Of a stretch of 5,050 nucleotides of DNA, positions 1 to 4,894 are shown in pieces (position 1 is the stretch's first letter; each line of letters starts with the position of its first letter). The notes beneath the pieces were generated by a model. It did not search any database, was not told the DNA's origin, and was given only the letters and a program-made list of their open reading frames with translations. Both the position numbers and the translations under genes were made by a program. This stretch comes from JBOGUF01 sp050696075 (GTDB lineage: Bacteria; Chloroflexota; Chloroflexia; Thermomicrobiales; UBA6265): positions 1 through 5,050 of the forward strand of contig JBOGUF010000005.1 of the NCBI GenBank assembly GCA_050696075.1, read 5' to 3'.

Positions 1-46
1 CGACGCCGCGGGGGATGTGGATCGCCATGCCGGCTGTGAGGTGGTG
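1..46. repeat. Terminal direct repeat, left copy (46 bp)
   Basis: These bases are identical, base for base, to the last 46 bases of the window. The repeat lies inside the cupin coding sequence and encodes about residues 85-100 of that protein, so it is not an intergenic element. The simplest reading is that both ends are the same DNA read twice, meaning a circular molecule or tandem array of period 5,004 bp linearised at an arbitrary point. Two independent paralogous cupin genes sharing exactly the two window edges would be a much less likely coincidence. Confidence 0.95.
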
Positions 47-298
47 GAGTTCGTCACCGAGGCTGTGGGCAAGCTCACCGTCGATCAGGTAGAGGACCTC
101 GTCGCTGTTGGGGTGGAGGTGCTTGGGGTTCTTCTGGCCGGGTCGGATCTCGACGTAGCCGAAGGTGGTTTCGGCGTCGGCGAGGCGGTCGCCGCTGCAC
201 AGCCACTGGATGCTGCCCCAGGGGAACCGGTGAGCGTTCGCATCGCCAACCATGGCAGTCCGCCCATTCACCGACGTAGGTGGTTGTCGCTCGCTCAA
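1..298 (-). CDS. Cupin-domain protein, N-terminal part (gene continues across the window ends)
   Basis: This is the first 99 codons of a small single-domain cupin, a beta-barrel metal-binding protein of the type that often acts as an isomerase, dioxygenase or sugar-binding accessory enzyme. The chosen start is TTG at 298-296, because AAGGAGG lies six bases upstream (305-311) and the frame is open; GTG at 271 and ATG at 253 are in-frame alternatives with no good ribosome site. Cupin motif 1 matches exactly: G54-x5-H60-x-H62-x4-E67-x6-G74, with H60, H62 and E67 as metal ligands. Motif 2 begins here (G90, P96, G98), and its His and Asn lie beyond position 1. Joined to 4895-5004, the gene encodes 135 residues, a normal length for a stand-alone cupin. 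It follows the isomerase gene by 43 nt and is probably its operon partner. No signal peptide is visible, so it should be cytoplasmic. The substrate is unknown. Confidence 0.88.
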   Translation of the reverse strand, partial: MSERQPPTSVNGRTAMVGDANAHRFPWGSIQWLCSGDRLADAETTFGYVEIRPGQKNPKHLHPNSDEVLYLIDGELAHSLGDELHHLTAGMAIHIPRGV

Positions 299-304
299 GA
301 GGTC

Positions 305-311
305 CCTCCTT
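305..311 (-). promoter_or_regulatory. Strong ribosome binding site for the cupin gene (TTG start)
   Basis: Read on the minus strand this is AAGGAGG, a near-perfect Shine-Dalgarno sequence six bases before a TTG codon at 298-296. It decides the start in favour of TTG over the downstream in-frame GTG (271) and ATG (253). It lies in the 43-nt gap after the isomerase stop codon, so the cupin has its own translation initiation rather than relying on overlap coupling. Confidence 0.8.
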
Positions 312-341
312 GGGTCTCGGTCGATGCGCTCGCCGCGATCC

Positions 342-1148
342 TCAGGCAGCCACCGATAGCGCGCGTAGCGCCGCCGCGAAGTGCGGCAACGCTTCCTCAG
401 GCTCCGCGATCTCCGGATGCCACATCAGCTCCCAATCGACGGCCACGCATCCGTCGAAGTCACGCCTCGCCAGGCACGAGAGCATCTCCCGCACCGGCAA
501 CTCCCCTTCACCCAGCAGAACAAATCGCCAGCCGTCGTCGACGCGAACCGCGTCCTTGACGTGGGCGTGCGCCACCCATTGCCCAATCAGGCGATCGGTC
601 TCTTCGACCGATTCGCCAAAACGATGCGGGTGATGCACGTCCCAGAGCGCGGCAACGCGCGGCTCGCTGACCCGCGAGAGGAGCGCGGCCAAGTCAGCGC
701 CACGGCAGAACCCGTCGTGGGTCTCGACCACGAGGGTGACGCCGAGCGCTTCGGCGCGCCGCGCCAATCGGCGCAGGCTCTCCGCCATGTAGTCGAGTAC
801 CTCGGCAATGGCGTAGCCGTCAGGGAGATTGCCACCGAAGGTCTTGACGAGCGGAGCGCCCAACTCGGTCGCCAACTCGAATGTCCGCGTGATCTGTCGC
901 TCCTGGGCGGCTCGCACGGTGGGATCCGGGCTACTGAGGGTGCCCCAGCTATTGATCGAGACGATGGGCACACCCGCCAGGTCGCGCCGGACCTCGCCCA
1001 GCCGGGCGTCCAGCACGTCGGGTGTGAGGCGCTGACCTTCGAGCGCATAAAGTTCGACGCCGTCGTAGCCGTACCGCCGGGCGGCCTCCGCAATCTGGCG
1101 AAAGGTGTAGGACGGGCACGAGATCGTGGAGAAGGCGATCGGCATCAT
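342..1148 (-). CDS. TIM-barrel sugar phosphate isomerase/epimerase (AP endonuclease 2-like, IolE/IolI type)
   Basis: This 268-residue protein of the xylose-isomerase-like TIM-barrel family has a usual length and is probably a cytoplasmic divalent-metal enzyme that isomerises or epimerises a keto sugar or related compound. The expected metal ligands are visible in order at the ends of barrel strands: E142 (VVETHDGF), D170 with H172/H173 (WDVHHPH), H196 (HAHVKD) and E240 (VDWELMW). A GEGELP segment at 213-218 is also typical, and the N-terminal strand MPIAFSTISCPSYTF begins the barrel. The start is ATG at 1148, which overlaps the stop of the preceding dehydrogenase (ATGA, four bases shared). 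A second ATG follows directly at 1145. An in-frame extension upstream to 1367 exists, but it only shadows the dehydrogenase. The tight coupling implies that the two enzymes act on the same pathway in fixed ratio. Substrate specificity cannot be read from the sequence. Confidence 0.9.
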   Translation of the reverse strand: MMPIAFSTISCPSYTFRQIAEAARRYGYDGVELYALEGQRLTPDVLDARLGEVRRDLAGVPIVSINSWGTLSSPDPTVRAAQERQITRTFELATELGAPLVKTFGGNLPDGYAIAEVLDYMAESLRRLARRAEALGVTLVVETHDGFCRGADLAALLSRVSEPRVAALWDVHHPHRFGESVEETDRLIGQWVAHAHVKDAVRVDDGWRFVLLGEGELPVREMLSCLARRDFDGCVAVDWELMWHPEIAEPEEALPHFAAALRALSVAA

Positions 1149-2143
1149 GGGACCAGGACCTCCGCCATCTCGACGGCCACCGGCCGGCCGGCCGCGACCG
1201 ACCGCACGATCGCCTCGTAGAGACACATCGTGCGGAAGGAACTGGCAATCGAGGACTCCGGCTCGCGCCGCTCCCGAATCGCGGCAACGAACTCCACCAG
1301 CTCCGGCTGGAAACCGGTCTCGACCAGTGAGTCGCCGCGCGCGGTGGAAAAGGTTGGATCGTGCCATTCGACGATGGCGTTGCCCGCGTAGCGCGTGAGC
1401 TGCACCGAGTTTGCAAGCGTCATGAACTGTCCGGGGCCGCCGGTTAGCTCAACTTTTTCCGTGGAGACCGCCCAGTCGCGATTGCAGGAGAGAGCGATGA
1501 CGCCAAGCGCGCCGTTCTCAAAGAGCAGATTCACCGCGTAGCTGGTCTGGTCGCGCGTGCGGGCAAAGACCTCGGCCACCTCGCCGAAGAGGAATCGAGA
1601 GAGATCGAGGATGTGGACGCAGAAGTCGAGGAGGAACTGGCTACGCGGGTTATCCGGATCGTTCGGGTACGTCGGACCGCAGGCGTAGTCGATGCTGAGC
1701 AGCGAGGGGGCGCCGAACGCCTCGTCCTGGATGGCCGCCCGCGCCTTCCGGTAGGCGGGTGCGAAGCGCTTTTTGAACCCCGTCATGCAGATCTGGTTCA
1801 GGTTGCGACTGGTCTGCAGCATGGCGCGGGCGTCGTCGGTGTTGATCGCCGGCGGTTTCTCGGTGTAGACCGGGAGACCTGCCTCCATCACCTCAATGGC
1901 GAGGTGGGCATGCCCTTCCGGCCCCGTGCAGACGATGACGGCGTCGAGCGCGGCCGCGGCCAGCATCTCCCGGTGGTCCGCATAGACCATCTGGCCGCCG
2001 AACTTGCGGGCGTTGTGCTCCGCTTTGTCACGGTCCAGGTCGCAGACGGCGGCGAGCTCGACGGGCAGCGTGTGCAAACAGGGATAGATTCGCGATGAGG
2101 AGAGATTCCCCGCCCCAATCACGCCGAGACGCAAGTCAGGCAT
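1145..2143 (-). CDS. Gfo/Idh/MocA family NAD(P)-dependent oxidoreductase
   Basis: This 332-residue dehydrogenase is of the glucose-fructose oxidoreductase / inositol dehydrogenase family, which oxidises or reduces a sugar, polyol or derivative. The N-terminal Rossmann fold carries GVIGAGNLSSSR (residues 7-18), the dinucleotide-binding loop. D35 in VCDLD sits at the end of strand 2, where an acidic residue usually favours NAD over NADP. The family lysine motif is T94-E95-K96-P97, followed by GFKKRF (122-127). The C-terminal domain contains LLDFCVHILDLSRFLFG, with D173 and H177 in the catalytic Asp/His positions. The start is ATG at 2143 with AGGAG at 2153-2157, nine bases upstream. It lies 15 nt after the regulator's stop and overlaps the isomerase start by four bases, so it sits in the middle of the operon. 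The paralogue at 3132-4235 belongs to the same superfamily but is clearly divergent. The real substrate is unknown. Confidence 0.92.
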   Translation of the reverse strand: MPDLRLGVIGAGNLSSSRIYPCLHTLPVELAAVCDLDRDKAEHNARKFGGQMVYADHREMLAAAALDAVIVCTGPEGHAHLAIEVMEAGLPVYTEKPPAINTDDARAMLQTSRNLNQICMTGFKKRFAPAYRKARAAIQDEAFGAPSLLSIDYACGPTYPNDPDNPRSQFLLDFCVHILDLSRFLFGEVAEVFARTRDQTSYAVNLLFENGALGVIALSCNRDWAVSTEKVELTGGPGQFMTLANSVQLTRYAGNAIVEWHDPTFSTARGDSLVETGFQPELVEFVAAIRERREPESSIASSFRTMCLYEAIVRSVAAGRPVAVEMAEVLVP

Positions 2144-2152
2144 CGTTGCCGA

Positions 2153-2157
2153 CTCCT
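2153..2157 (-). promoter_or_regulatory. Ribosome binding site of the minus-strand dehydrogenase
   Basis: The minus strand reads AGGAG, nine bases before the ATG at 2143. The site lies inside the 15-nt gap after the regulator's TAG stop, which supports co-transcription of the regulator and the dehydrogenase. Confidence 0.6.
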
Positions 2158-2158
2158 A

Positions 2159-2833
2159 CTAGCCTTCGGTCTCCGTCCGTATCAACGCGTCGAACTGCGC
2201 GACGACCGCACGACGAACGCCTTCGATGTGCTCTTCCATGAGCGCCGCCGCCGCATCGGCGTCACGGGCCTCGAGGGCGGCGAGGATGCGGGGACGCTCG
2301 TGCGCGGTACGCTCGACGACATGGGGATCACGATTGGCGATGACGCGCGCCACCTGGATCTGATCGGTCAGCCGGTTGAGACTCTGGATGAGGATTTCGT
2401 TGCCGCTGAACTCGGCGATCGCGGCATGGAAGCGCCGGTCGGCCGCACTGTAGGCAGCCATGTCGCCGCGCGCCAAGGCGCCATCGACGTCAGCTAGGAT
2501 GCCGCGCAGGATATCGAGCTGCTCGTCGCTGAGCTTGGTCACCGCCGTGCGAACGGCCAGCGCCTCCAGTGCCTTGCGCACTTCGTAGAGGTCGTTCAAC
2601 CGCGTCACGGTGAACCTTCTGACGAAGTTACCGCGGTAGGGCCGGTATTCGACCAGGCCCTCCTGCGTGAGCCGACCGATGGCCTCGCGCAGCGGAGTGC
2701 GACTGACGCCGAGCTCGTGCGCCAACGAGATTTCGTCGAGCCGGGCGCCGAGGGGCATCGTGCCGGAGACGACAATTTCCCGCAGCCGCCGGTAGACACG
2801 CTCGTTCAGCGTGAAATGTTCAAGCTTGCCCAC
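2159..2833 (-). CDS. GntR family transcriptional regulator, FadR subfamily (FCD domain)
   Basis: This is a DNA-binding regulator, probably a ligand-released repressor of its own operon and of the divergent gene. From GTG at 2833 it has 224 residues. Residues 9-72 form the winged helix-turn-helix (LNERVYRRLREIV, then LGVSRTPLREAIGRLTQEGLV with the wing RPYRGNF). Residues from about 78 form the helical FCD effector domain, whose metal/ligand residues are visible: D132 and H136 (ADRRFHAAI), H178 (AHERPRIL) and H202 (MEEHIEGVR). FCD regulators usually sense small organic or sugar acids. The start is ambiguous. GTG at 2833 has AGAGG five bases upstream and begins where the family usually begins, so I prefer it. 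GTG at 2908 would add 25 residues of low-complexity character and has no clear ribosome site. It is the first gene of the minus-strand run and lies divergent to the plus-strand dehydrogenase, the classical arrangement for a local regulator. Confidence 0.92.
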   Translation of the reverse strand: MGKLEHFTLNERVYRRLREIVVSGTMPLGARLDEISLAHELGVSRTPLREAIGRLTQEGLVEYRPYRGNFVRRFTVTRLNDLYEVRKALEALAVRTAVTKLSDEQLDILRGILADVDGALARGDMAAYSAADRRFHAAIAEFSGNEILIQSLNRLTDQIQVARVIANRDPHVVERTAHERPRILAALEARDADAAAALMEEHIEGVRRAVVAQFDALIRTETEG

Positions 2834-2918
2834 GTCCCCCTCTGGCTGTTCCCGCGGTGGACAACGGACCGTGATCGCGGGCTCACTCGCCGACGTCTCG
2901 CTCCGCACGTGTCAGGCA

Positions 2919-2948
2919 TTGTGCAATACGCAATCTACAATATACAAT
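2919..2948 (+). promoter_or_regulatory. Weak candidate promoter for the plus-strand dehydrogenase
   Basis: TACAAT (2943-2948) matches the -10 consensus at five of six positions. TTGTGC (2919-2924), 18 bases upstream, is a weak -35. It overlaps the heptad array and the opposite promoter, so one bound regulator could control both directions. It would leave a leader of roughly 180 nt. An alternative is TTGACG at 3015-3020 with the poor -10 TCTCAT at 3038-3043, which would leave a leader of about 80 nt. Neither can be confirmed by eye. Confidence 0.25.
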
Positions 2949-2955
2949 GCGCAAT
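2921..2955. repeat. Five tandem 7-bp repeats ending in CAAT (candidate operator array)
   Basis: Read on the plus strand in exact 7-base phase, the units are GTGCAAT, ACGCAAT, CTACAAT, ATACAAT and GCGCAAT; all share CAAT at positions 4-7. The following heptad CGTCAAG (2956-2962) keeps a CAA but is out of register by one base, so it is only a weak relic. An inverted ATTG lies just before the array (2918-2921). The array sits between divergent genes and overlaps the candidate -10 and spacer of the regulator promoter, so it is the best candidate binding site for the GntR protein. The direct-repeat arrangement is atypical, because family operators are usually short palindromes. Confidence 0.75.
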
Positions 2956-2961
2956 CGTCAA
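2932..2961 (-). promoter_or_regulatory. Candidate sigma-70-type promoter for the regulator-led operon
   Basis: On the minus strand, TTGACG (2961-2956) matches a -35 box at five of six positions. Eighteen bases later, TAGATT (2937-2932) matches a -10 box at four of six. The spacer is occupied by the CAAT heptads, so a protein bound there would block RNA polymerase, consistent with autorepression. The predicted transcript start is near 2925, about 90 nt before the preferred GTG start. This is prediction from pattern only. Confidence 0.4.
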
Positions 2962-3020
2962 GCGGATAGAACCTGTTCACCGCTGCCGTCGACGGATCAC
3001 CCGCAAGGGGGCGCTTGACG

Positions 3021-3036
3021 GTCGGCAATTGCTGAC
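3021..3036. promoter_or_regulatory. Near-palindrome GTCGGCAATTGCTGAC (possible operator)
   Basis: The eight-base core GCAATTGC is perfectly self-complementary, and GTC/GAC flank it on both sides with only one mismatched pair between. It lies directly after a TTGACG hexamer in the leader of the plus-strand dehydrogenase. This is where a second operator, or a site for another dimeric regulator, could lie. The core shares CAAT with the heptad array, so the same protein may recognise both. A chance occurrence is possible. Confidence 0.35.
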
Positions 3037-3131
3037 GTCTCATTCGGTGCGTGATGGCGGCCAGCAATGAAGTCTGAGGAGGCGTAGGCAGAACGCCGGT
3101 ACGCTTCGGAGCGAGAAAGGCCGGGGGGATC

Positions 3132-4235
3132 GTGATTGAGTATCGGTTCGAGGCGGAGCGAGTGGTGCGGGCCGGGTTCGTCGGCTGCGGTGGGCATAGT
3201 TACCGCAACGTCTATCCGACGTTTCGGTATGCGCCGGTCGATCTGGTTGCCGTCGCCGACGTCGTCGAGGAGCGCGCGGTTGCGTATGCCCGCGAGTTTG
3301 GGGCGCGCCGGGCGTATGGCGACTACCGGGAGATGCTCGACAAAGAAGAGCTCGATTGCGTCTTCGTGGTGACGAACTACGACGAGCGGGGGCGACCGCG
3401 CTTCCCTGGGATCGCGATGGATGCGATGCGGGCCGGTTGCCACGCCTGGATCGAGAAGCCGCCGGCGGCTGACCTGGCCGAGGTCGAGGCGATGATGGCA
3501 GTCGAACGGGAGACCGGCAGATTCGTGCAGGTCGGCTACAAGAAGATGTTTACGCCGACCATCGAGAAGGCCCGCGAGATCAGCCGGCGGCCGGAGTTCG
3601 GCGGCGTCTCGCAGATGACGGTGCGCTATCCCCAGCGATTCCCGCCGATGGAGACCCGCTTCGATCTGGCGCATAATCCGACCGCCGTCGGGCTGCTCGA
3701 CCACATCTTCCACCCGTTGTCCGTCATCCAGTTTTTGGGCGGTGACGCGACGTCCTTGACCTACCAATGGGACGAACGCGCGGGCGGGGTTTTCGCGCTG
3801 CTGGGCCTGCGCGACGGCGGCGTGGCCTGTTTGCACGCCGTCGGCGGCCCAGGGTGCAACGCGCCGCTGGAACGGGTCGAGGTGGTCGGGCAAGGCGCGC
3901 ATTTGGTGATCGAGAACGGGATCAAGCTGACCTACTACCGGCCGGGCACGCCGCTCCCGTACGGTCGCGCCGCCAGCTTCGTCGTGCCCGACGATGAAGC
4001 ACCGCTGCACTGGGAGCCGGAGTTCTCCCTCGGCGTGCTCTCCAACGACAACGCCTTCCTCCTCGGGTATGTCCCCGAAGTCCGCGCCTTCTGCCAGCGC
4101 GTCCTGGAGCATACGCCGCCTGAGCGCGCCAGCCTGCGCGACACCTGGATGATGATGCAGATCTATGAGGCGTTTCGGGAACCGGCGGGGCGGACGATGG
4201 AGTTGCGGCCGGCGCCGGTTGTGGCGGCGGTGTAG
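3132..4235 (+). CDS. Gfo/Idh/MocA family oxidoreductase (second, divergent copy)
   Basis: This is a 367-residue sugar/polyol dehydrogenase of the glucose-fructose oxidoreductase family. The Rossmann motif GFVGCGGHSYRN spans residues 15-26. VADV at the end of the second strand carries D43, suggesting NAD preference. The lysine motif is I107-E108-K109-P110, and GYKKMF occupies 135-140. The C-terminal domain has LLDHIFHPLSVIQFLGG, with D190 and H194 in the catalytic positions. The start is GTG at 3132, the first possible start after an in-frame stop at 3075-3077. The ribosome site is weak (a G run at 3123-3128), and GTG codons at residues 11-12 are alternatives. It is longer than the minus-strand family member and differs throughout, so the two probably act on different substrates or steps. 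It is transcribed away from the regulator gene and ends 18 nt from the toxin stop on the opposite strand. It may belong to the same regulon through the shared intergenic region. Confidence 0.9.
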   Translation: MIEYRFEAERVVRAGFVGCGGHSYRNVYPTFRYAPVDLVAVADVVEERAVAYAREFGARRAYGDYREMLDKEELDCVFVVTNYDERGRPRFPGIAMDAMRAGCHAWIEKPPAADLAEVEAMMAVERETGRFVQVGYKKMFTPTIEKAREISRRPEFGGVSQMTVRYPQRFPPMETRFDLAHNPTAVGLLDHIFHPLSVIQFLGGDATSLTYQWDERAGGVFALLGLRDGGVACLHAVGGPGCNAPLERVEVVGQGAHLVIENGIKLTYYRPGTPLPYGRAASFVVPDDEAPLHWEPEFSLGVLSNDNAFLLGYVPEVRAFCQRVLEHTPPERASLRDTWMMMQIYEAFREPAGRTMELRPAPVVAAV

Positions 4236-4253
4236 GGTTCGAGCGACATCCGA

Positions 4254-4559
4254 TCACCCATCTAGATCGTCATCGATGTCCATACGACTGTGCATGATGC
4301 GGGTGACGATGAGTTCTTCGTCGTTGAGCCAGTAGATGACGACATGCTGCCCCACGGGGAAGCTTCGCAAATCTGCGCCAAGTTCTGCCCGTTTGCGGCC
4401 AAGTCCAGGAAACGTAGCGAGATCGCGCAACGTGCGGAGGACGAGGGCTCTGTATGAATCGCGCTGCTTGCGACCCCAGGTTTCGAGAGTGTATTGCAGG
4501 AGATCGCGAAGATCGTCACGCGCCTCTTGGGTGAGGCGAAGCCTACGGCTTGACGGCAT
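4254..4559 (-). CDS. parE: ParE/RelE-superfamily toxin of a type II toxin-antitoxin pair
   Basis: This 101-residue protein has the usual size and pattern of ParE toxins. An N-terminal strand and helix (RLRLTQEARDDLRDLLQYTLETWG) are followed by a second helix (QRDSYRALVLRTLRDLATFPGLGRKR), then the strands DLRSFPVGQHVVIYWLNDEELIVTRIMHSRMD, with the terminal R87-x2-H90 typical of the fold. Characterised ParE proteins poison DNA gyrase, while related RelE proteins cut mRNA; the sequence favours ParE, but activity is inferred. The start is ATG at 4559, 17 nt inside the end of the antitoxin gene, which implies translational coupling with the antitoxin made first. Its base composition is lower in GC than the metabolic genes (30, 35 and 37 G+C in three successive 60-base lines from 4261, against 41 and 46 in lines 3601 and 3781). 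This suggests separate acquisition. Confidence 0.88.
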   Translation of the reverse strand: MPSSRRLRLTQEARDDLRDLLQYTLETWGRKQRDSYRALVLRTLRDLATFPGLGRKRAELGADLRSFPVGQHVVIYWLNDEELIVTRIMHSRMDIDDDLDG

Positions 4560-4824
4560 CCTTGACCGGCTTCCCGTTGCGCGCGTTCTCCTCCGCCTCG
4601 CGGCTGAGCTCGTCCAAGAGCTCAGGGGTAAAGTCGATCAACTCCCCTCGCTCGATCTGCTCCAAGCCAATGGCAACCTCGGCTCGAAGTTGCTGCAAGC
4701 GCCGGTCCCGCTCAACCATCAAGCGCATCGCCTCCCGGACGACCTCGCTCGCATCGTGATACTGACCGCTTTCGATCTGCTGCCGGATGAGGCCGGCGAC
4801 CTGAGGATCAAGTTCAACCTGCAT
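4543..4824 (-). CDS. parD: ParD-like antitoxin (ribbon-helix-helix)
   Basis: This 93-residue antitoxin is expected to neutralise the adjoining ParE and repress the pair. Residues 1-38 (MQVELDPQVAGLIRQQIESGQYHDASEVVREAMRLM) have the strand-helix-helix pattern of ParD/CopG DNA-binding domains, including the SGQYxxASEVVREA signature. The charged C-terminal half (about 40-93, with EIERGELIDF-like and EELSREAEEN-like character) is the expected toxin-wrapping tail. The start is ATG at 4824, supported by GGAGG eight bases upstream (4833-4837). An in-frame extension to 4917 reads into the cupin end and is rejected. It lies 70 nt after the cupin stop on the same strand, so read-through from the catabolic operon is possible, although these pairs normally have their own promoter. 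Confidence 0.9.
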   Translation of the reverse strand: MQVELDPQVAGLIRQQIESGQYHDASEVVREAMRLMVERDRRLQQLRAEVAIGLEQIERGELIDFTPELLDELSREAEENARNGKPVKDAVKP

Positions 4825-4832
4825 CGACGTAT

Positions 4833-4837
4833 CCTCC
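4833..4837 (-). promoter_or_regulatory. Ribosome binding site of the antitoxin gene
   Basis: The minus strand reads GGAGG within GGGAGGAT, eight bases before the ATG at 4824. It fixes that start over the upstream in-frame codons and gives the antitoxin stronger initiation than the toxin, which has only AAGG abutting its ATG. That is the expected balance for such a pair. Confidence 0.7.
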
Positions 4838-4894
4838 CAACCGCCAGCGTAGCAAGTTTCGCGCGTGCTGGGTAGTGGAACGCGTTGTCGCTCC

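Larger units (their letters stand above)
2834..3131. other. Divergent intergenic regulatory region
   Basis: This is the only sizeable stretch without a gene. It separates the GntR regulator (minus) from the second dehydrogenase (plus). It contains tandem CAAT heptads (2921-2955), candidate promoters for both directions, a near-palindrome at 3021-3036 and a leader for the plus-strand gene with small inverted repeats. The segment around 2916-2962 is visibly richer in A and T than the flanking coding DNA. If the regulator starts at 2908, bases 2834-2908 would be coding instead. Confidence 0.75.

Noticed and set aside
17..559. Plus-strand open frame of 180 codons covering the cupin start and isomerase end
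   Set aside because: It crosses two well-supported minus-strand genes and the ribosome site between them, and its second half is Arg/Pro/Ser-rich with no domain signal.
381..1220. Plus-strand open frame of 279 codons opposite the isomerase
   Set aside because: It is a shadow of the isomerase coding strand. It has no recognisable fold, while the minus strand shows the metal ligands and operon spacing of a real gene.
2856..2864. Near DnaA box (minus strand TTGTCCACC) that could mark an origin
   Set aside because: A single nine-base site with one mismatch to the actinobacterial consensus is expected about once by chance in 5 kb on two strands. It has no partner boxes, so it is not evidence of an origin.
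2921..2955. Reading the heptads as a CRISPR array or plasmid iterons
   Set aside because: Seven-base units without spacers cannot be a CRISPR array. Iterons are usually longer (about 17-22 bp) and sit next to a rep gene, which is absent; position between divergent promoters favours an operator.
2997..4112. Long minus-strand open frame (371 codons) opposite the plus-strand dehydrogenase
   Set aside because: Its translation has no domain pattern and is rich in Arg, His, Pro and Gly as expected for an antisense frame of GC-rich DNA. The opposite strand encodes an unmistakable oxidoreductase with all family motifs.
4844..4871. Inverted repeat CCAGC/GCTGG between cupin and parD as a terminator or parDE operator
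   Set aside because: Five-base arms with an 18-base loop and no T run are too weak for a terminator. As an operator it is unsupported beyond its position.
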